Below are positions 43,562 through 57,106 of a stretch of DNA of 64,000 bases, piece by piece. The stretch covers positions 5,336,698 to 5,400,697 of the forward strand of contig JAJEKV010000051.1 of the NCBI GenBank assembly GCA_021234155.1, written 5' to 3'. The position numbers and the translations under genes are program-made. Every line of letters begins with the position of its first letter. Within the stretch, counting starts at the first letter, position 1. The DNA is from Isoetes taiwanensis (lineage: Eukaryota; Streptophyta; Lycopodiopsida; Isoetales; Isoetaceae). A model generated the notes under the pieces. The model was not told the origin of the DNA. It ran no database searches and saw only the letters and a program-made list of their open reading frames with translations.

Positions 43562-44414
43562 ACACAGGAACCAGGTACAAGATTGGGTGACGGTGAAAAG
43601 GAGAATCAAGGAAAAACTAGAGACAACCAACCGGTTTATATGAGGTACTAGGAAGTCGGTCAGGATTCTGCCAAAGGAGATCCGTCCGTTGATCTCACCA
43701 CCTTGCAAGAGCCAGCCTGTGTGTGCATGCAGAAAAGACATCTCCGGCCATCACTAGCCCGATAAGATTAGAGGAAAACCCTAACGTGGTCATAAGGCCA
43801 AAGGTTTTACAAAAAAGGAAAATTAAGAAATAGATAAAAGAAAACATTAAAAGGCTTATAATAAAGGAGATAGCAATAGTTTAAGATCCAGCAACCAATG
43901 GGGCAAAAAACTAACGGAAGGATTACAAGTAGTAGAGTCAATACAAGAAACCAAGAGAAAAAAAAAAAAAAAAAAAACCTTTTAATCTGGTTATCCAGAT
44001 CATTAATCTTGATCCAAGACCAAGACCCAATTTGCAGCCTTTGATACATTCAGGTGTTACTGTACCAAAGCTTAGACATGGTTTATATTTCCATTTCATC
44101 CAAGATCCAGTACAATAGCCAAACTCATAACTACTACAAAGTATAAACAAACTTCGTAGCACAAAGTAATGATTATAAATTCTTGCTGTGGAAAAGTAGC
44201 AATCTTTACAGCATGAAACTTACCACTTAACAGAGTAGTATATTTGCACAAACAGTCATTCCAAAATCTGATCATAGTATACCTTTGTAGTCATATACTT
44301 AGAATATCCAAAGTACTGAAAAATCATTTTCCAAACCAATGTAGGAAGTAAACTCCAAGTGGAACGCTAAATCAAATATTGAATAAAGATGAAAACCAAA
44401 CAGAGAGCAGAGGA
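43562..44414. other. Upstream flank, no gene recognised
   Basis: AT-rich with an A-run at about 43959-43977. It would be the promoter side of the putative gene on the minus strand. No motif is clear enough to call. Confidence 0.4.
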
Positions 44415-46130
44415 GCAATTCTTTTCAACGAGAGGAAGGCGTTTAGTTTTCCATTTAAAGTTGGCTTTCTATTATAGATAGCAGTTTCTTTGTGTTTTGG
44501 TTGTTAGTTTTTTGGGTTAGCAATTAGGAGGTCTTGTGTTTATGTCTCTCTTGAGATACTTAGGGGAATGTCATATATCCCTATGAGATGCAACTTCGTT
44601 CTTTTTTCTTCGGCTTTTCGACAAGGTTAAGTCCTTGCTTTAATATAAGCATGTTTGCCCTCTACTTTAATGACACATCTCACTTGAGTATTTCCTTTTG
44701 TGCAAGGCCATTCTCCTAAGCACATATATCAATAGACATAGCTCGTGTGCAATCCCATTGTGTTGGATCAACTCCATTGAAAAGGTAAGTTCTATATGAC
44801 TACAAGTTACCATGAACATGGTGTTTGTAGGTATAATATAAAAGATGTAAAGTTTTTGTAGATAAATACTCCCAAATTGATACGACCTCTGACTCACAAA
44901 ATATAAAAGTCAGTAGTAATAATACATAGAGCTCCAACTATACCAACTGGTGGGCATATCAATCTTAATCAATGGCACATCAACTTGATCCAAAACAAGC
45001 CACCAACCACCGGAGTTACATGGAACTCCTCTTGGAAGTTAATCAAAAGTGGGAAAGGAATTCAACAAGGGATTAAACTAACTCAACAATTTTTGTCATA
45101 TAGAAAGGAATTCATGATAAAGTTAGCTTTTTACAAGGAAATAGTAAAGTAAGACACAAGACAACCTCAAATTCAATAAAAAATTCAACAGCTGTTGTCA
45201 TTTAATCAACATAGATGCATATGCACATTTCTGCTACATCTCTCGAAAACTATAGATTTGGATTTCTTTGTCAAAGTCTTAGGTCTACTTCATAGCTTTG
45301 ATTATTTTCCATATTGTTCTATGAAAGGTGATTCCACCGTGCTAAAGATGCTTAAATTTGAGCATAAAAAAAAAATAACCAAGCATTAATCTGAGTACTA
45401 ATCTATTTAGATTACGTACATCTATGTTATCAAATAAGTACAAAATTCACATTTGGATACGTATATTTTTGTTAGAAATGCTCAATCGGAGCATTAGGTT
45501 TATGAAGAATGGTTTCATTAAGCTTCCACTGCATCTAAGATGGATGGCTAGTTTTCTCCCACTCTCCTCTTGACGGTGTTGCAAATGATTTGAATGGCTT
45601 GGCCTCTTCCCAAATTGCGCTAACATTATAGAAGAGTTGAACTCCTACTTAAATGATTAAAAAAAAACAATCAGCCTTGTTCCCAAGTTGCAACTTGCCA
45701 GCATGCATCACACACCAAATCATCTCGTGCCAAGTAAGAAAAATCTTAAACTGAGCCTTCCTTCATAAAGGTCCACAGGGCAGATTCCAGTATTAGAACA
45801 GACATATTCTGGCAGAACCTGTTAGCAGCATATGTAACTTATAAGCAAATATTGGTTATTCTTAGGTTTATACTTGTGGGTTCACACCTACTCCAGAAGA
45901 TCAATGAGTAGCTCCTCATATTTGCTAACCATATCGTTGCATTCCTTGCTAATAATTCCAGATGCACTCATGGCCTTGTTAATTTCTGCAATTATTTCCC
46001 GATTGAAAATACAAAGGGTCAAATGCAGAAGGTCAAATTAAATACACTAATTTCCAAGCCCTTCGTATAGAGGGTTCTGCTATAGCAACTTGGACATAAC
46101 TTGAAGAATTATGATAAGGCCCAATGTCTT
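44415..46130. repeat. Duplicated segment, copy 2
   Basis: Bases 44415-45106 match 2360-3051, and 45110 onward match 15471 onward, with only GGA between. Copy 2 therefore lacks the 12.4-kb nest. Divergence between copies is low, a few substitutions per hundred bases at most. Confidence 0.92.
45888..45985 (-). CDS. Putative 3'-terminal exon of an unidentified host gene (copy 2)
   Basis: Same 98-bp exon as 16249-16346, with acceptor AATTGCAG and stop TAG at 45888-45890. The reading frame is unchanged, which mildly supports it being coding, but the copies are too similar for this to weigh much. Confidence 0.4.
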
Positions 46131-48028
46131 TGCATTAGTACATTGCACGTCATAAAGGGAAATGTTTTACATGTTGGAAAGCCATCCTAGAACCTTTTGG
46201 CGCAAGGTTCTTCGAAAGCCAGCCCAGCCTACGAGAAACATCACTAATGAGCAGTGGGAACAATACTTGCAGCAACTCTATGATCCTCAAGAGACACGAG
46301 CACTCATACCCCCACAGAATGGTCCGACATTAGAAATCACAGAGGATGATGTTACCCAGGGTCTGCAGCACTTGGCCAATGGGAAAGCAAAGGGCCTGGA
46401 TGGTATGCAGGCAGAGTTGCTCAAGTGGGCAGGGGAGCCTATGGTACCAGTCCTAACCACTATGTTCAACAGAGCGCTACAGTAAGGATTCCCCCAGCAG
46501 TGGACCACAAGCAGAGTTGTCCCCATTTACAAGGCAGGAGATCCACATAGTCCAATCAATTACCGAACAATCATGGTCAGTTCGGTGTTTGCCAAACTGC
46601 TAGCTGGCATTATTGAGCAACAGTTGACTAGGTGGGCAGAAGCAACAGGTGTGCGAGCTCTCACGCAAGCATCTTCACATTGAGGACTTTGGTTAAGGAT
46701 AGCAGAAACCGTCGGCGGGACCTGTATTGTTGCTTTGTTGACTTTGCGAAGGCTTTTGACACTGTGCCTCGGGACAAGTTATGGGAAAGATTGCGGCAAC
46801 TGGAGGTCCCTGTGGATATGCAAAATGCAGTATACAGGTTGTACGAGAGTTGTTCAGGTCAGTTGCGGATGACGGGGCAACCATTCACTAGCAGTATTGG
46901 GATCCGCCAGGGATGTCCTCTTTTCCCAACATTGTTTGGTCTGTACATTGACCAGTTGGAACACTGGCTCATGGACAATGGGGGTGGCGGGACCCAACTT
47001 TTGCATCAGGTCATCAGGCAACTCATCTATGCAGATGATGTTGACCTCTTAGCTCACACTCCAGAGGATATGCAGTCTCACCTAGATGCTCTGGATACAT
47101 TCTGCCAGGCCACAGACATGAACGTCAATCTGGCCAAGACTAAGGTGGTCCTAATCTCATCCTCGCGCCATCCAAGGCCCCCTTCATTCACTTATCGAGG
47201 GCAACAAGTGGAGGTGACACCCACCTACAAGTATCTGGGAGTGGAGTTTCCTTCTACACTATGCTGGGACACTTCCATAAGATTGCGTGTAGCAGCAGGC
47301 TGGAAAGCACTTTATACAATAACCACAGAGCAGAATTGTATGATTGGGGACATCAGGCACATCTGTTCAGGGTATTGGTAGAGCCCGTTATTTTGTATGG
47401 GGTTGAAGTCTGGGGCCCGGTGGTGTTCCTTGCTACTTGGAGCGACTTAGAACAGGTGCAGAAGGCCTTCTTAGCACGGGCACTCGGAGTGAAATCCACG
47501 GTCCCATATCAAATTTTGTTGCAGGAGACAGGTTTCCTGCCACTTCAGCGAGCGACCCTTGATAGACACATCGTCTATTTCCAGAAGGTGGTAAATATGG
47601 ATGATAATCGTCTACCGCACTTGGCTTATGCAGTGGCAATGGGACCACAACGACTCAAGAATTGTTGGAAGGATAAAAGAGTGCAGTGGCTAACTAGATG
47701 GAATGTCCAGGAGCACATGTGCATCCAGGTAGAAACAGAGGTAGATCGCGATAGCCTGAGATGTTACCTTGATGCTTGTTTCTCCAGCAAGCTTTGGGAT
47801 TCCAGGGCCCTGGAGCAAGTCAAAATAGCACATTACAAGCAGCACATAAATCCCACAATAGAACGAGGCCCACAGCGCTACCTACGTTCACATCTACCCA
47901 TGAAAAAGCGCAGGCATATCGCCTCCATTCGCACAGGTGCCCACCATCTCCGGATTGAGACAGGTCGATGGATTGGGGAGCCACGTCAGGATAGGGTTTG
48001 TCAGTGCTGCCAGACGGGAGCTGTTGAG
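46131..48028 (+). pseudogene. LINE reverse transcriptase, copy 2, 5' part
   Basis: The frame is largely preserved: FWRKVLRKPAQPTRNITNEQ, GKAKGLDGMQAELLKWAGEP, then a frame break at about 46485, INYRTIMVSSVFAKLLAG, DLYCCFVDFAKAFDTVPRD (first catalytic Asp), GIRQGCPLFPTLFGLYIDQL, YADDVDLLAHTPEDM (catalytic pair) and NVNLAKTKVVLISS. A 34-base gap near 46673 and a shift near 47300 break it. The C-terminal part at 47261-48028 ends CQCCQTGAVE at the solo LTR. Non-LTR RT without recognisable endonuclease, so 5'-truncated. Confidence 0.88.
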
Positions 48029-49610
48029 TGTGACGCTCCCTTAACATATACGACACTCGGACGTATACATATGGGGACTTTCCCCTCCCATGGCGACCAA
48101 CTCACCATGAGCAGGGCCCTCCGTCTAACTCGGGCCATCTATAAGAAGATGCTCAAGTGAAGGACACAGAGGGGTCATTCGGCCCACGCCTTCAATGGGC
48201 TCCTACATCATGGAAGCGTGAATACAAGGTTAGCACACAACATAATCATATCATAATTTATCACCACGAGGGGTGGCCCATCCATCCAAGTGACAACAAC
48301 AAAGAATATGCATTTAATACTAAGGAAAACACCCAAACCCATGGTTCTACCCCGGCTCCGACTCCAGTGAGGATCGACTGACGGCTAGGTCTCAAGAGAT
48401 CAGCAGACCGAATCTTGACATGGCGTTGGCTGGCATAGAACATCGGCTAGGGTTGTCCACTCCATCCGCCCCTCCTGTGCACACTTTGCAGATGAGTCCA
48501 ATCATGCTATGGCATCACTATAGCCTTCCGGACACGCAGACTCAAGGTATCACCCTTTGAGCCTACTACAGGGTTCATGAAGCCCCGTCCGATGAGGCAG
48601 GTCGGGGAAGCGTCCCCTTCCAGGATCACAGTGGTTCCATGGGTGAGCTAGAGAATACGTGCCGCATCAGCGACCCCCGCATCCGTACCCAACTTACTCA
48701 CCCTAAATCTACTCAAAGTGCAAGATGCTCCATACGGATCACACCTCTACACCCAGGGAGTGTCAGACCCATACCCGGCCCTCTACGTGACCGGCTATCA
48801 GGCCTAGCCCACTGTAGGAGTCTCAGGAGCCTTTTATGTTCGTGCAAGACCCCACCCCCACTTCACCACTGTGTCCCTTGTTTGGTGCTAAGTCATTCCA
48901 TAGCATCCACGACTCGGTGGTCTCTTGTACACAGGCCGCATCTAATGGGAAGTACAGGGATCAACCTAGGAGTATACTACTAACATGGCTCAGAGGTCTC
49001 TACCCCCTCCTTAATTCCCCCATTTCCAGAGTAATACTATACAAAGAACTATCAATCCATCCTTTAAGAGCAAGACCAGAATCAGAATTAAAGAGAACTC
49101 AACTTTACAATCAAGGGTTAGTTCTTATAAGTAAGACACAGAGAGAACAGACGAAGCAAACACAACAAGTGCCCAACAGGGGCGCTACCCTAGAATTCAC
49201 AAGCTATACTAACCACCTACCTGAGTTCCTGCTGGACCTGTTGTCATTTGGTGCTTCCATCTTCCCTGGACTTGGCGCTCAGCTCTGGACACACAGGTAA
49301 AAGTGCTTGGCAAGGTGGGCGCTCAGCTCCTGCTCCTCTTGGGCGATTTTGGGAGTTAATCAGGCCTAGGGGTCAAGGTGATGGCTCAATTTGGAATTCC
49401 CCATGATGGCCAATCGAATTAGGCCAAGTGGCGCTCCCCTAAATAGCCAATTAGTCTACTTCAAGTAATTGGATAATTATCCTTTAATGGTTAATTTAAC
49501 ATAGCTAATTAAATCCCTTTTAGATCAATGTCAAAATACCCCATGGTGGCGTACCTTTGTTGGTGACGTGTCATCATATTACGTATAAATACATGGAACG
49601 TCACATTGAG
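48024..49610. other. 5-bp target-site duplication TTGAG around the solo LTR
   Basis: TTGAG at 48024-48028 and at 49606-49610 flank the LTR exactly. Removing the LTR and one TTGAG restores the LINE frame across the site (GAVE followed by DECHTF). Confidence 0.95.
48029..49605 (-). mobile_element. Solo LTR of the giant chromovirus, 1577 bp
   Basis: TGTGACG and CGTCACA ends with a perfect TTGAG target duplication. It is nearly identical to 18434-19998 and lies at the same position of the same LINE, so it is the product of recombination between the two LTRs of the insertion also present in copy 1. No internal sequence remains. Confidence 0.95.
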
Positions 49611-49967
49611 GATGAGTGTCACACTTTCCAGCACTGCCCGGCATATGATCAGATTCGGACACGCTATGCTCAGTTGAGTAGACCTGATGAGCCGCTACAT
49701 ATGATACTGGGCACGACTTTGGTGCGCTCACTCGGATCATACATTCAAGAAGTACTGGACTTGAGGGCTCAGATATGCCCCCAGTCAACCATTTAATCGT
49801 TGTCAGCAGTCTTATTGCTGCCATGGTTTTTCCCTCGAAAACCCTTCGGGGCGGGGTTTTTTTTAATCCGGGCAGTAATGTGACTGCTGCGCTTTTTGTA
49901 TTGGGTCCCATAGGCCGATTGGTCTCCGTGGACGATAAAAACAATTCTATTCTATTCTATTATTTTA
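49611..49967 (+). pseudogene. LINE copy 2, 3' end with short-repeat tail
   Basis: The frame DECHTFQHCPAYDQIRTRYA continues the Cys/His-rich C-terminus broken by the solo LTR and ends LRAQICPQSTI with a stop at 49796. A 3' untranslated region with a CCCTTCGGGGCGGGG hairpin follows, then an (ATTCT)n tail at about 49943-49960 instead of poly-A. Short-repeat tails are known in several LINE clades, such as RTE-like ones. Confidence 0.8.
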
Positions 49968-52900
49968 TTTCACATTCTATTTCATACAACAGCTACAAAG
50001 AAAGTCAAATTGAGACAAGGTCATTGAAATGGAGCGTTAAAATGGAACACTCATTGGAAAAATCAAGATTGCCAAAGTATTTTATAGATATACATGGAAG
50101 ATGAAGCTATAAACTATACACTCATATATAGAAGATAATTCTTTGTATGCACAGGTAACAATAATGATACTTGTTAGGTACTATAGTTTCTAGCCTAATG
50201 ATCTTTAACTTAAGGCCTAGAGGTCAAATAAATAATATTAACAAGACCTCAAAATCAACTTGCCTAAACAAATGGCAACTACCTAAAAAGATTAAGTGTG
50301 AAAGGAGTATGGCAAGGAAAGATTTTGTATGAAAGCACTATAGCAAAAGAAAGAAATATACTATGCTTCTAGCTACTATGTGATTTCCATGTCTCTTTTT
50401 TATTTTCTACTTCCCCCTCGCCTTCATTCTCGATATGGCAAACTTTCTTTTCTACCCTCGCCTGCATTTGGAATGGCAAGCTCGTATTTGATCACTATGG
50501 ATAAATCCAGCGAGTGTATAGCACGGAAAATAGTAGCACCTCTATAACCCCAAGATTTGCTACAATCTCTTACAACATGGCAAAAACAGTCAGACTTGAC
50601 TTGCAGCCCATATTTGCATAAATATTTCCACCAACTCATGCTAGCATATCCTCTAGTATTCCATGCCTTCTCATTCCATTCTTGTTCAATTTGTTGCTGC
50701 TCCTTGGAGCACACACAGAGCAATGCAATAGCAACACGGTGTGTTCTAATAATCTGTTCTACAACTAATATAGCTGGTGTGGCTCCACTTCTGATTATGG
50801 TGGTACACAATGTCAGAAGGTTCTTCTGGAAGTGGTGTAGGCAGCAGAATTAGTAGCAGTACGTTACTTTCGTACAAGAAACTCCTTTACACTTATAGTT
50901 GTAGCAACAATGTTGCTAATGAGTTTACTTCATTTGGCGAGTCTGGGAGTAGTGATGATAAGAAAGAAATTGCTCCTTAAAAACTGGAGGAAAGATGCTT
51001 AGTTCCTCCATCATTATTTAAGTCCAATTGAAGTTAGCAGAAGAAAACTTTACTGGTCCTAATCTTTACAAATGCTAGATTCATTTATTCATGATACAAG
51101 CCTGGTGTATATGAAGCCCCTCTTCTAATTACTGTGATATTAGCAATACCTATAAGAGCTATTATGGAAGAGGACCTATGCATTATCCTAATATGTTATT
51201 ATATTTCGGAGCTATTATGGAAGAGGACCTATAAATTATCCTACTATGTTGTTAAACTTTGAAAACTAGTATGATGTTATGGATTTGCTAACCCTAGTTT
51301 TGTAATAGCAATTACAACTACGATATGCTGGAAGTTATCTAGGTTTGGATTTGCTTAACAACCCAGATTTTGGAGCAGAATGTAGATAATTCAATCGAAT
51401 CGGCATTGTGGTTCTGGACCCAGAGCCCACCCATTCAAGTTCATGTCGATTGGGATAAAAAGAGTATGTGATACTGTGTGGGAAACATGAACACCAACTT
51501 GGGACCTTTTTACACAACCACATCTTAAAAGAAAAGAGCATCGTTTTGTGGGTCGTTCACATGAGAGCTTTTTGTATCAGCGGTTGTAAGCCGCTGATTC
51601 AGTGCTTAGACAATTACCTCCAGCTTATTCAGCCACGTGTGGTTTATCCAGCATGAGCTGAGATTCAAAATTTCCCTTGGCTGGTCAAATTTTGGATCAA
51701 CGCTGATTCAGCCGAAGTCCATTCACATTCAACAAATTACTATCCTTTTCACAACCCAAAATAATTATGAAAAAAGCTCATGTACCATTCTTCTGATCCA
51801 TCCTTCACCATTTTTGCTGCCGGATTTGTCCTTAAAATCCTTTCTTTTATTCTTCCCTTGCAGACTCCATTCAAATTCGTCCATTCTTTTAATTTTTTTT
51901 TAATCCTTTGGTTTTCTTCGCATTTGCTCTCAAGGATCTGAACCCCTTTCTAGAAGATGACTTCACAAAATTTGATGAGGAAGGTGACATAGTTCCATAG
52001 TTAATTCATGGTCATAAGAAGCATCCAACATAGATAGATCACTGTAAAAACAAAGGTAGATACATTGAATGGTTTTTCCTGAGAACTTTCTGCCAGATTT
52101 TATACGACTGATTAATTTTCAGCAAGGGGGCACCTGGAAGCGGAGCATGCCATGTGAACGCGTTGCTGATGCATTGGGTTAGTGCTGACATAGCCAGCTG
52201 GAATAAGTGATGAAGAAAATTAGTCATGTGAATCCAGCATTATTATGTACAACCTTGCAAACATAGACCTTTCTAAGGGTGGAGAAGCAATTTTAACGTC
52301 ATGCCACAATTGGCAGCATCCTATGAGACATATGACATACACATGCACCAATAAAGTGCTAAAGTTGGAATTCAATCTCAACAACGATAGCAAAAATAAG
52401 CTCAAAGTTCTATAAAGTCTTAGAATAAATTCTCAATAGCAAAAATAGGGCTCTCAAGTTGAGCTGCCATCATGAGATTCAAACATAGGAATTAAAACTA
52501 CGTTGATCTTTTGCCATAAGCTTGATGGACTAGAAGATCCAACTTCTGGGTGCCAATCACATGCTTTTTGACGATCATCACAATGTCTAGGTAATCAGAA
52601 TTCTAGGCATTTCAGATCCAGGAGTTCTAATGAATTGGTAAACAAACCGAGGATACAATCAACTACTCCACATGATACCATAATCTTCATGACTAGTTTG
52701 TAGTACCGATGCTTACTCTAAGATTGGTGAAACTCTTGTACCTCAAAAGAAGTCCCCTTTATCAGAAGCTAGACAAACATCCATAGAATCATACTAGGAT
52801 GCCATTTTCTTTTTAATGTTATTTACCTTAGTTGAAGTGGCAATTAGATGAACGTTAGGAGGTCACTATATCATAAGATCTTTAAGGAATAGAGATGGAT

Positions 52901-54522
52901 ATAGGTGGATGGATATAAACGAAAGTGCAACAAGGAAGTCATATAAGGTTGACGGGGAGGTAGTGGAAAAGTCTTTATACCGAGGTTCCATGCGCAACCC
53001 AAAAGATATCACTCGCCTAGAAGAACCTCCATTATGCATCAGATTATGCACTTCCAATTTATGTTGAAAGAGCAGCATGTGCATAGGAACCTTCAAAAAA
53101 TGTTGAGCGCGATGGTCTTCCAATACATGTCGGAGGCTCAAGAGAAAATAATTATTAAGGAGAAGCTCCACATGACAGGTATAACATTTTGAGGAAAATA
53201 TGCCATTCACCTACTTATATATTCTCTATAATGCACGAATTCATTAATTTGAAAAAAAATGCCATTCTCATTTTGCTCCAAATAGCTTCCAACATGTGGT
53301 TTGAAGCATGTTTTTCGCGTGGCGTTAGGCTCCATCGAAGCTAGGGGCCCACATATATGGCTCATATTCTGCAAATCAATCCCAACCGAGTATGGGTTAG
53401 GTTTTGTGTCTGCCTTTCTGAGTAAGAATCATGTTACAATTGGAGATCTTCTTGTGGAGAATGAGATTTTACTTTCTTAATCTCAAAAATCAAAATCTAC
53501 ATAGATGTTGTCTAGTATTCCTTTTTTATTTATGTCTTTGCTTAGGCAACAAGCAAGCCATGGCATCACATTCTTGACTGCAAAATTTGATGGGATTCTT
53601 GGTCTTAGTTTTAAAGCTATTGCTCAAGCTAAAATAGCTCAAATATGGTTGGCCTCTTATCATACCCTTAAATTTTGATGATGCCAATAATGTCTTTGCA
53701 ATGCATAATTCAATAGGTTTATAAATAGAAAATTTTGTTGTTTTTGTTATTTTCTTCTTTTTGTATTGGAAATAGGGGATATTAGAATAGAAATTAAGGC
53801 AAAACAGATAAGCCAAGGTTTTAAGGCTTTACATATAATCCAAGACTTGTATTTAGCAGGTTTGCCTAAGGCCCAAATCACACTTCTGCCCAAACCCAAA
53901 GATTTTTTTGTTTAGGCTAATAATAACTTGGCATGTGGATAAAAGAAGCACCCAACATATCACACCATGTTGCCTAAAGTATGACGTGGCATTTGGCGTG
54001 CATTAAAGTTTTGGACAGGCAATGTCGCCTGTCTAAACTTCATGCATTATTTTTTTGCTACGTGGACGCTTGCCCATTAAATTCAAATCTTGGCTATTTA
54101 ATCCAAATTTCTTTTTTGGTTTGGATGGGCTCTAGTTCTTGACGAGGAGAAGGCTTGCGTTCATCGTTTGGGCATCAATATTATTCCGATAATAGAAGTT
54201 CGTTGCGTGACACTTCATTTCTGCCATGGAGCACTATGTCTTTCGGATCTGAGCTTGATCAAATTTCAATTTGGTTTCTAGTCCCTTCAAACGGGATTTT
54301 CATATCGTTGCATGCTGTTTTGAAAATTGCAAAACCGTGTAGAAATGTGCTAAAGAATTAAAAGAAAACGTGTGTTTGTTTATCTAGTTTGCAAGGGGCG
54401 AGAGGCACATATAAAATTGTCAGATACATAGTGGTGTCAAACTTTGTTGATGGATAAAATCTCAGCTTAGAGGCCAAGGAGGATATTACAAGCATATGTT
54501 TTATGACGTTGAAAGCCACTGG
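49968..54522. other. No gene recognised
   Basis: 4.5 kb of AT-rich DNA. The longest minus-strand frame (50424-50810) has a piece reading EQEWNEKAWNTRGYASMSWW but no flanking signals or known family. A GGAGCTATTATGGAAGAGGACCTAT-type phrase is duplicated near 51160 and 51210. Nothing else can be supported. Confidence 0.5.
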
Positions 54523-54683
54523 TATTTATTTATTTATTTTTTAACGAAGGCTAGGAGTATTATATTATTAAATATAGTTAAATATGTACAATAGTGGTGC
54601 CCCTAAGGGCTTGAGCACAAATGCTCTCGTTTTAGCCAAGACCCTATGCTGAAGACTTGAGACTAAACCCTTTTAGTCCCCTT

Positions 54684-55556
54684 TTAGTCCCCTAGTGCCC
54701 ATGAACATTTGAAGTACATATAAAACCCCTGAATTGAGCCAAGTCTGTCCATGGGTTTGTCGTACTTGATTCCATACTTCCTCCTACGTGAAATCGCCAT
54801 CAGTGCTACTGCATGGTTGAAGAAGTTCCTGATTTTGCTAACCGATGGTTCATGCCCCCCTGGAGCTACTGTGCATCTGTGCTTCCTCACTGCCCATAAT
54901 GCTATAAAAATCATTGTGTAGCCTAGAGTATCAGACCGTGTTCTTACGATGTTGGGCCACTGTAGGTACCTTGTATCTACCTGGAGTAATGGAGCGACCC
55001 AATGCAAGAATTCCCATATTCGAGGGCAAAAAAATAGATGCTCTGTGTTCTCACGGTTGCCACATTGCATCGGGCAATCCATATTATCTGTAATCTTTCG
55101 TCTGTGAAGCCATGTCTTAGTGGCCACGCCATTCCTCCAACTCAACCATATGAAAAATTGGATCTTCCTTGGGCAGTACGAGGTCCAGCACTTTTTCAAG
55201 TGTGTTGCTAGTTTCTTGGCTGGATATGTTGATTCCACTTTGGCAGCTAGGCAGCTCATCGTCTGCTAGCAACTTATATGCTTCCCTAACCTTGAAAATT
55301 GGCTTATTATTGAGAAGCCATCTCTCTTCCTCTCCTTCATTGCCAGAAATCATATCGACCTCCTTCATTATTTTTTTATAGACTGCTTGTCTGAGTGACT
55401 GCCAGATATCCTTCTCTTAAGCTTGGTCCATGACCACCATATTTCATTGTCTGTGTCCCAGATGTCCTTTAGTTTTACAATTCCTGCTGCCTCCCATTTT
55501 CTACAGATCCGTGGGTGCATAAGAGCCAAGGGATAATCTTCCTGTGGGCTGAACAT
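54684..55556 (-). pseudogene. LINE ORF2 C-terminus with zf-RVT domain
   Basis: The piece 54684-55259 contains CWTSYCPRKIQFFIWLSWRN, TKTWLHRRKI, CPMQCGNRENTEHLFFCP and WPNIVRTRSDTLGY, the zinc-binding domain found after reverse transcriptase in plant LINEs (Cys pair, then H-x-x-x-x-C). Shifted frames upstream (55117-55556) give the preceding linker: NNKPIFKVREAYKLL and WDTDNEIWWSW. Two or more frameshifts are present. Confidence 0.85.
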
Positions 55557-55591
55557 TGGACTCTTATTTCCTCCTTGCTTCTCATTTTTTA

Positions 55592-57106
55592 GGATGGATC
55601 CCTAGCAATCTCTTGCTGCTGATCCAGTTCAGCTGAACACTCTAGTCCTGATGCCTCTGTTGTGGTCTTTTGGATTAGAGCCCAATCTCCATTTATTGCT
55701 TCCCCTTTGTCCTTACTGGTTCGACTGGGTTCCCTTGCCTTAGCAGGACAAGGATTGCCCTCAACACGACTGGGAACATCCTCTTTACCCTTGGACCTCA
55801 TTACCAACGAGGAGGTAAGGCTTTTCTCATGGATGCTGTGAACATTTGTCTCCTATCTAGTTATGTCTGCCTGCGTGTCTTGCATAGTCATCTGAATGTC
55901 CTGCATAGCTGCCCCTGTTTGATTAACCTCCACATGGCCCAGGGCATTAGGTGCCACATGGTGTGGGAGTGCCACATCATCCTCATGATGGTTTTCAACT
56001 CCCAGTCCCATGTCAACATCCACGGGTAGGATGGCAGTTGGGGCTGGCCCTTCTCCATCAACATCCTGGGGGAGTGCGATTGAAGTAACAACGTTGGCAG
56101 GTGGTTGCTCCATGACTAACTGCTGCCTTGAGGGTTGTTCTAAAACAGAATTTGGTTGTACTGGAAATGGTACAACGGGCTGTCTTTGATTTGAACATTC
56201 ACCAACCTCAAATTGGCGGGAAGAGGCATATGGAAAGGCGTAACCACGTCCCCTGCCGTGGACTCTACTAGCCAGACCTGCTCTGCCACCTCGACCACGG
56301 CCTCTAACTTGTGTCCAACCAGCTTCTGCTCCAGCTTGTGCACCAATAATTTCCTCAACGTTCTGTAGTGGCGGGGCGTGGGCACACTTATCTTTGTGTA
56401 GTCTGGATTGACAGATTGCACATATTGGAGGAAGCCCATCAAGCTTAAGGGGGAACCAGATTGGCTTCCCATTATAACCCAAGAAGAAGAGACCCTCAGG
56501 GATGCTTTTGAGCAAATCCAGAGTAAGCCGAATACGGGGAGTGGCATCTGGCTTAACTTCCAATAGAAGGAATTCCCCTACTGTGGAGCAAATAGCTTTT
56601 AGAGCAGTTTCTGTCCAATATTCTGCACTTAACCCCCTGAGCGAAGCCCATACTAGGTAAGGGACAGAGAGAGGATTATCACACTCAAAATCAGGCTGCC
56701 ACCTTTGCAAATAGACTTGCCCACAGTTGATCATTCCTTTCCGCAAGAGAATGTCCACCTCTTTGGATGAGTTTAACTCAACTATGAAATGAGGTGAACC
56801 CAGCCAGTATATTCTGGGGATGATAGGAGTCCTGCAAACCCTTTCCAGGGTTCTTCTCGCTTCTGCTAGAGTGACCACACCTCTGACCACTCTTCCTATT
56901 ACTACTTCCCTTTCCATCCTTCTAATTTTGTCTGCAACTGCTGGAATGCGCAGGGAAATGGCCCAAGGAGGGGAGCTGCTTACTTCCGGCTTCATTACCT
57001 CAACTGGGATATCACTTGAACTAGCCTCCATAGGATTGCTATTAGAGGTGACTTCTGCAAACGTTCTGGGATCAGCAGGCAGATCCACAATGGTAGTCTT
57101 CTCCAT
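55592..57106 (-). CDS. LINE ORF1: DUF4283-type RNA-binding protein with zinc knuckle
   Basis: The intact frame 57106-55853 (417 codons) starts MEKTTIVDLPADPRTFAEVT. A DUF4283-like domain spans about residues 60-170 (PRIYWLGSPHFIVELNSSKE, INCGQVYLQRWQPDFE, LVWASLRGLS), followed by a segment ending PLKLDGLPPICAICQSRLHK with a CX2CX4HX3C knuckle. Arg/Gly-rich RGRGRGGRAG and VHGRGRGY repeats come next. A stop at 55853 is followed by a further frame to about 55592 that may be the original C-terminus. Such proteins coat LINE RNA. The ATG overlaps the TAA of an upstream open frame (TAATG). Confidence 0.85.

Noticed and set aside
50424..50810. 128-codon minus-strand frame as a gene
   Set aside because: No recognisable domain, no start context, no splice or repeat support.
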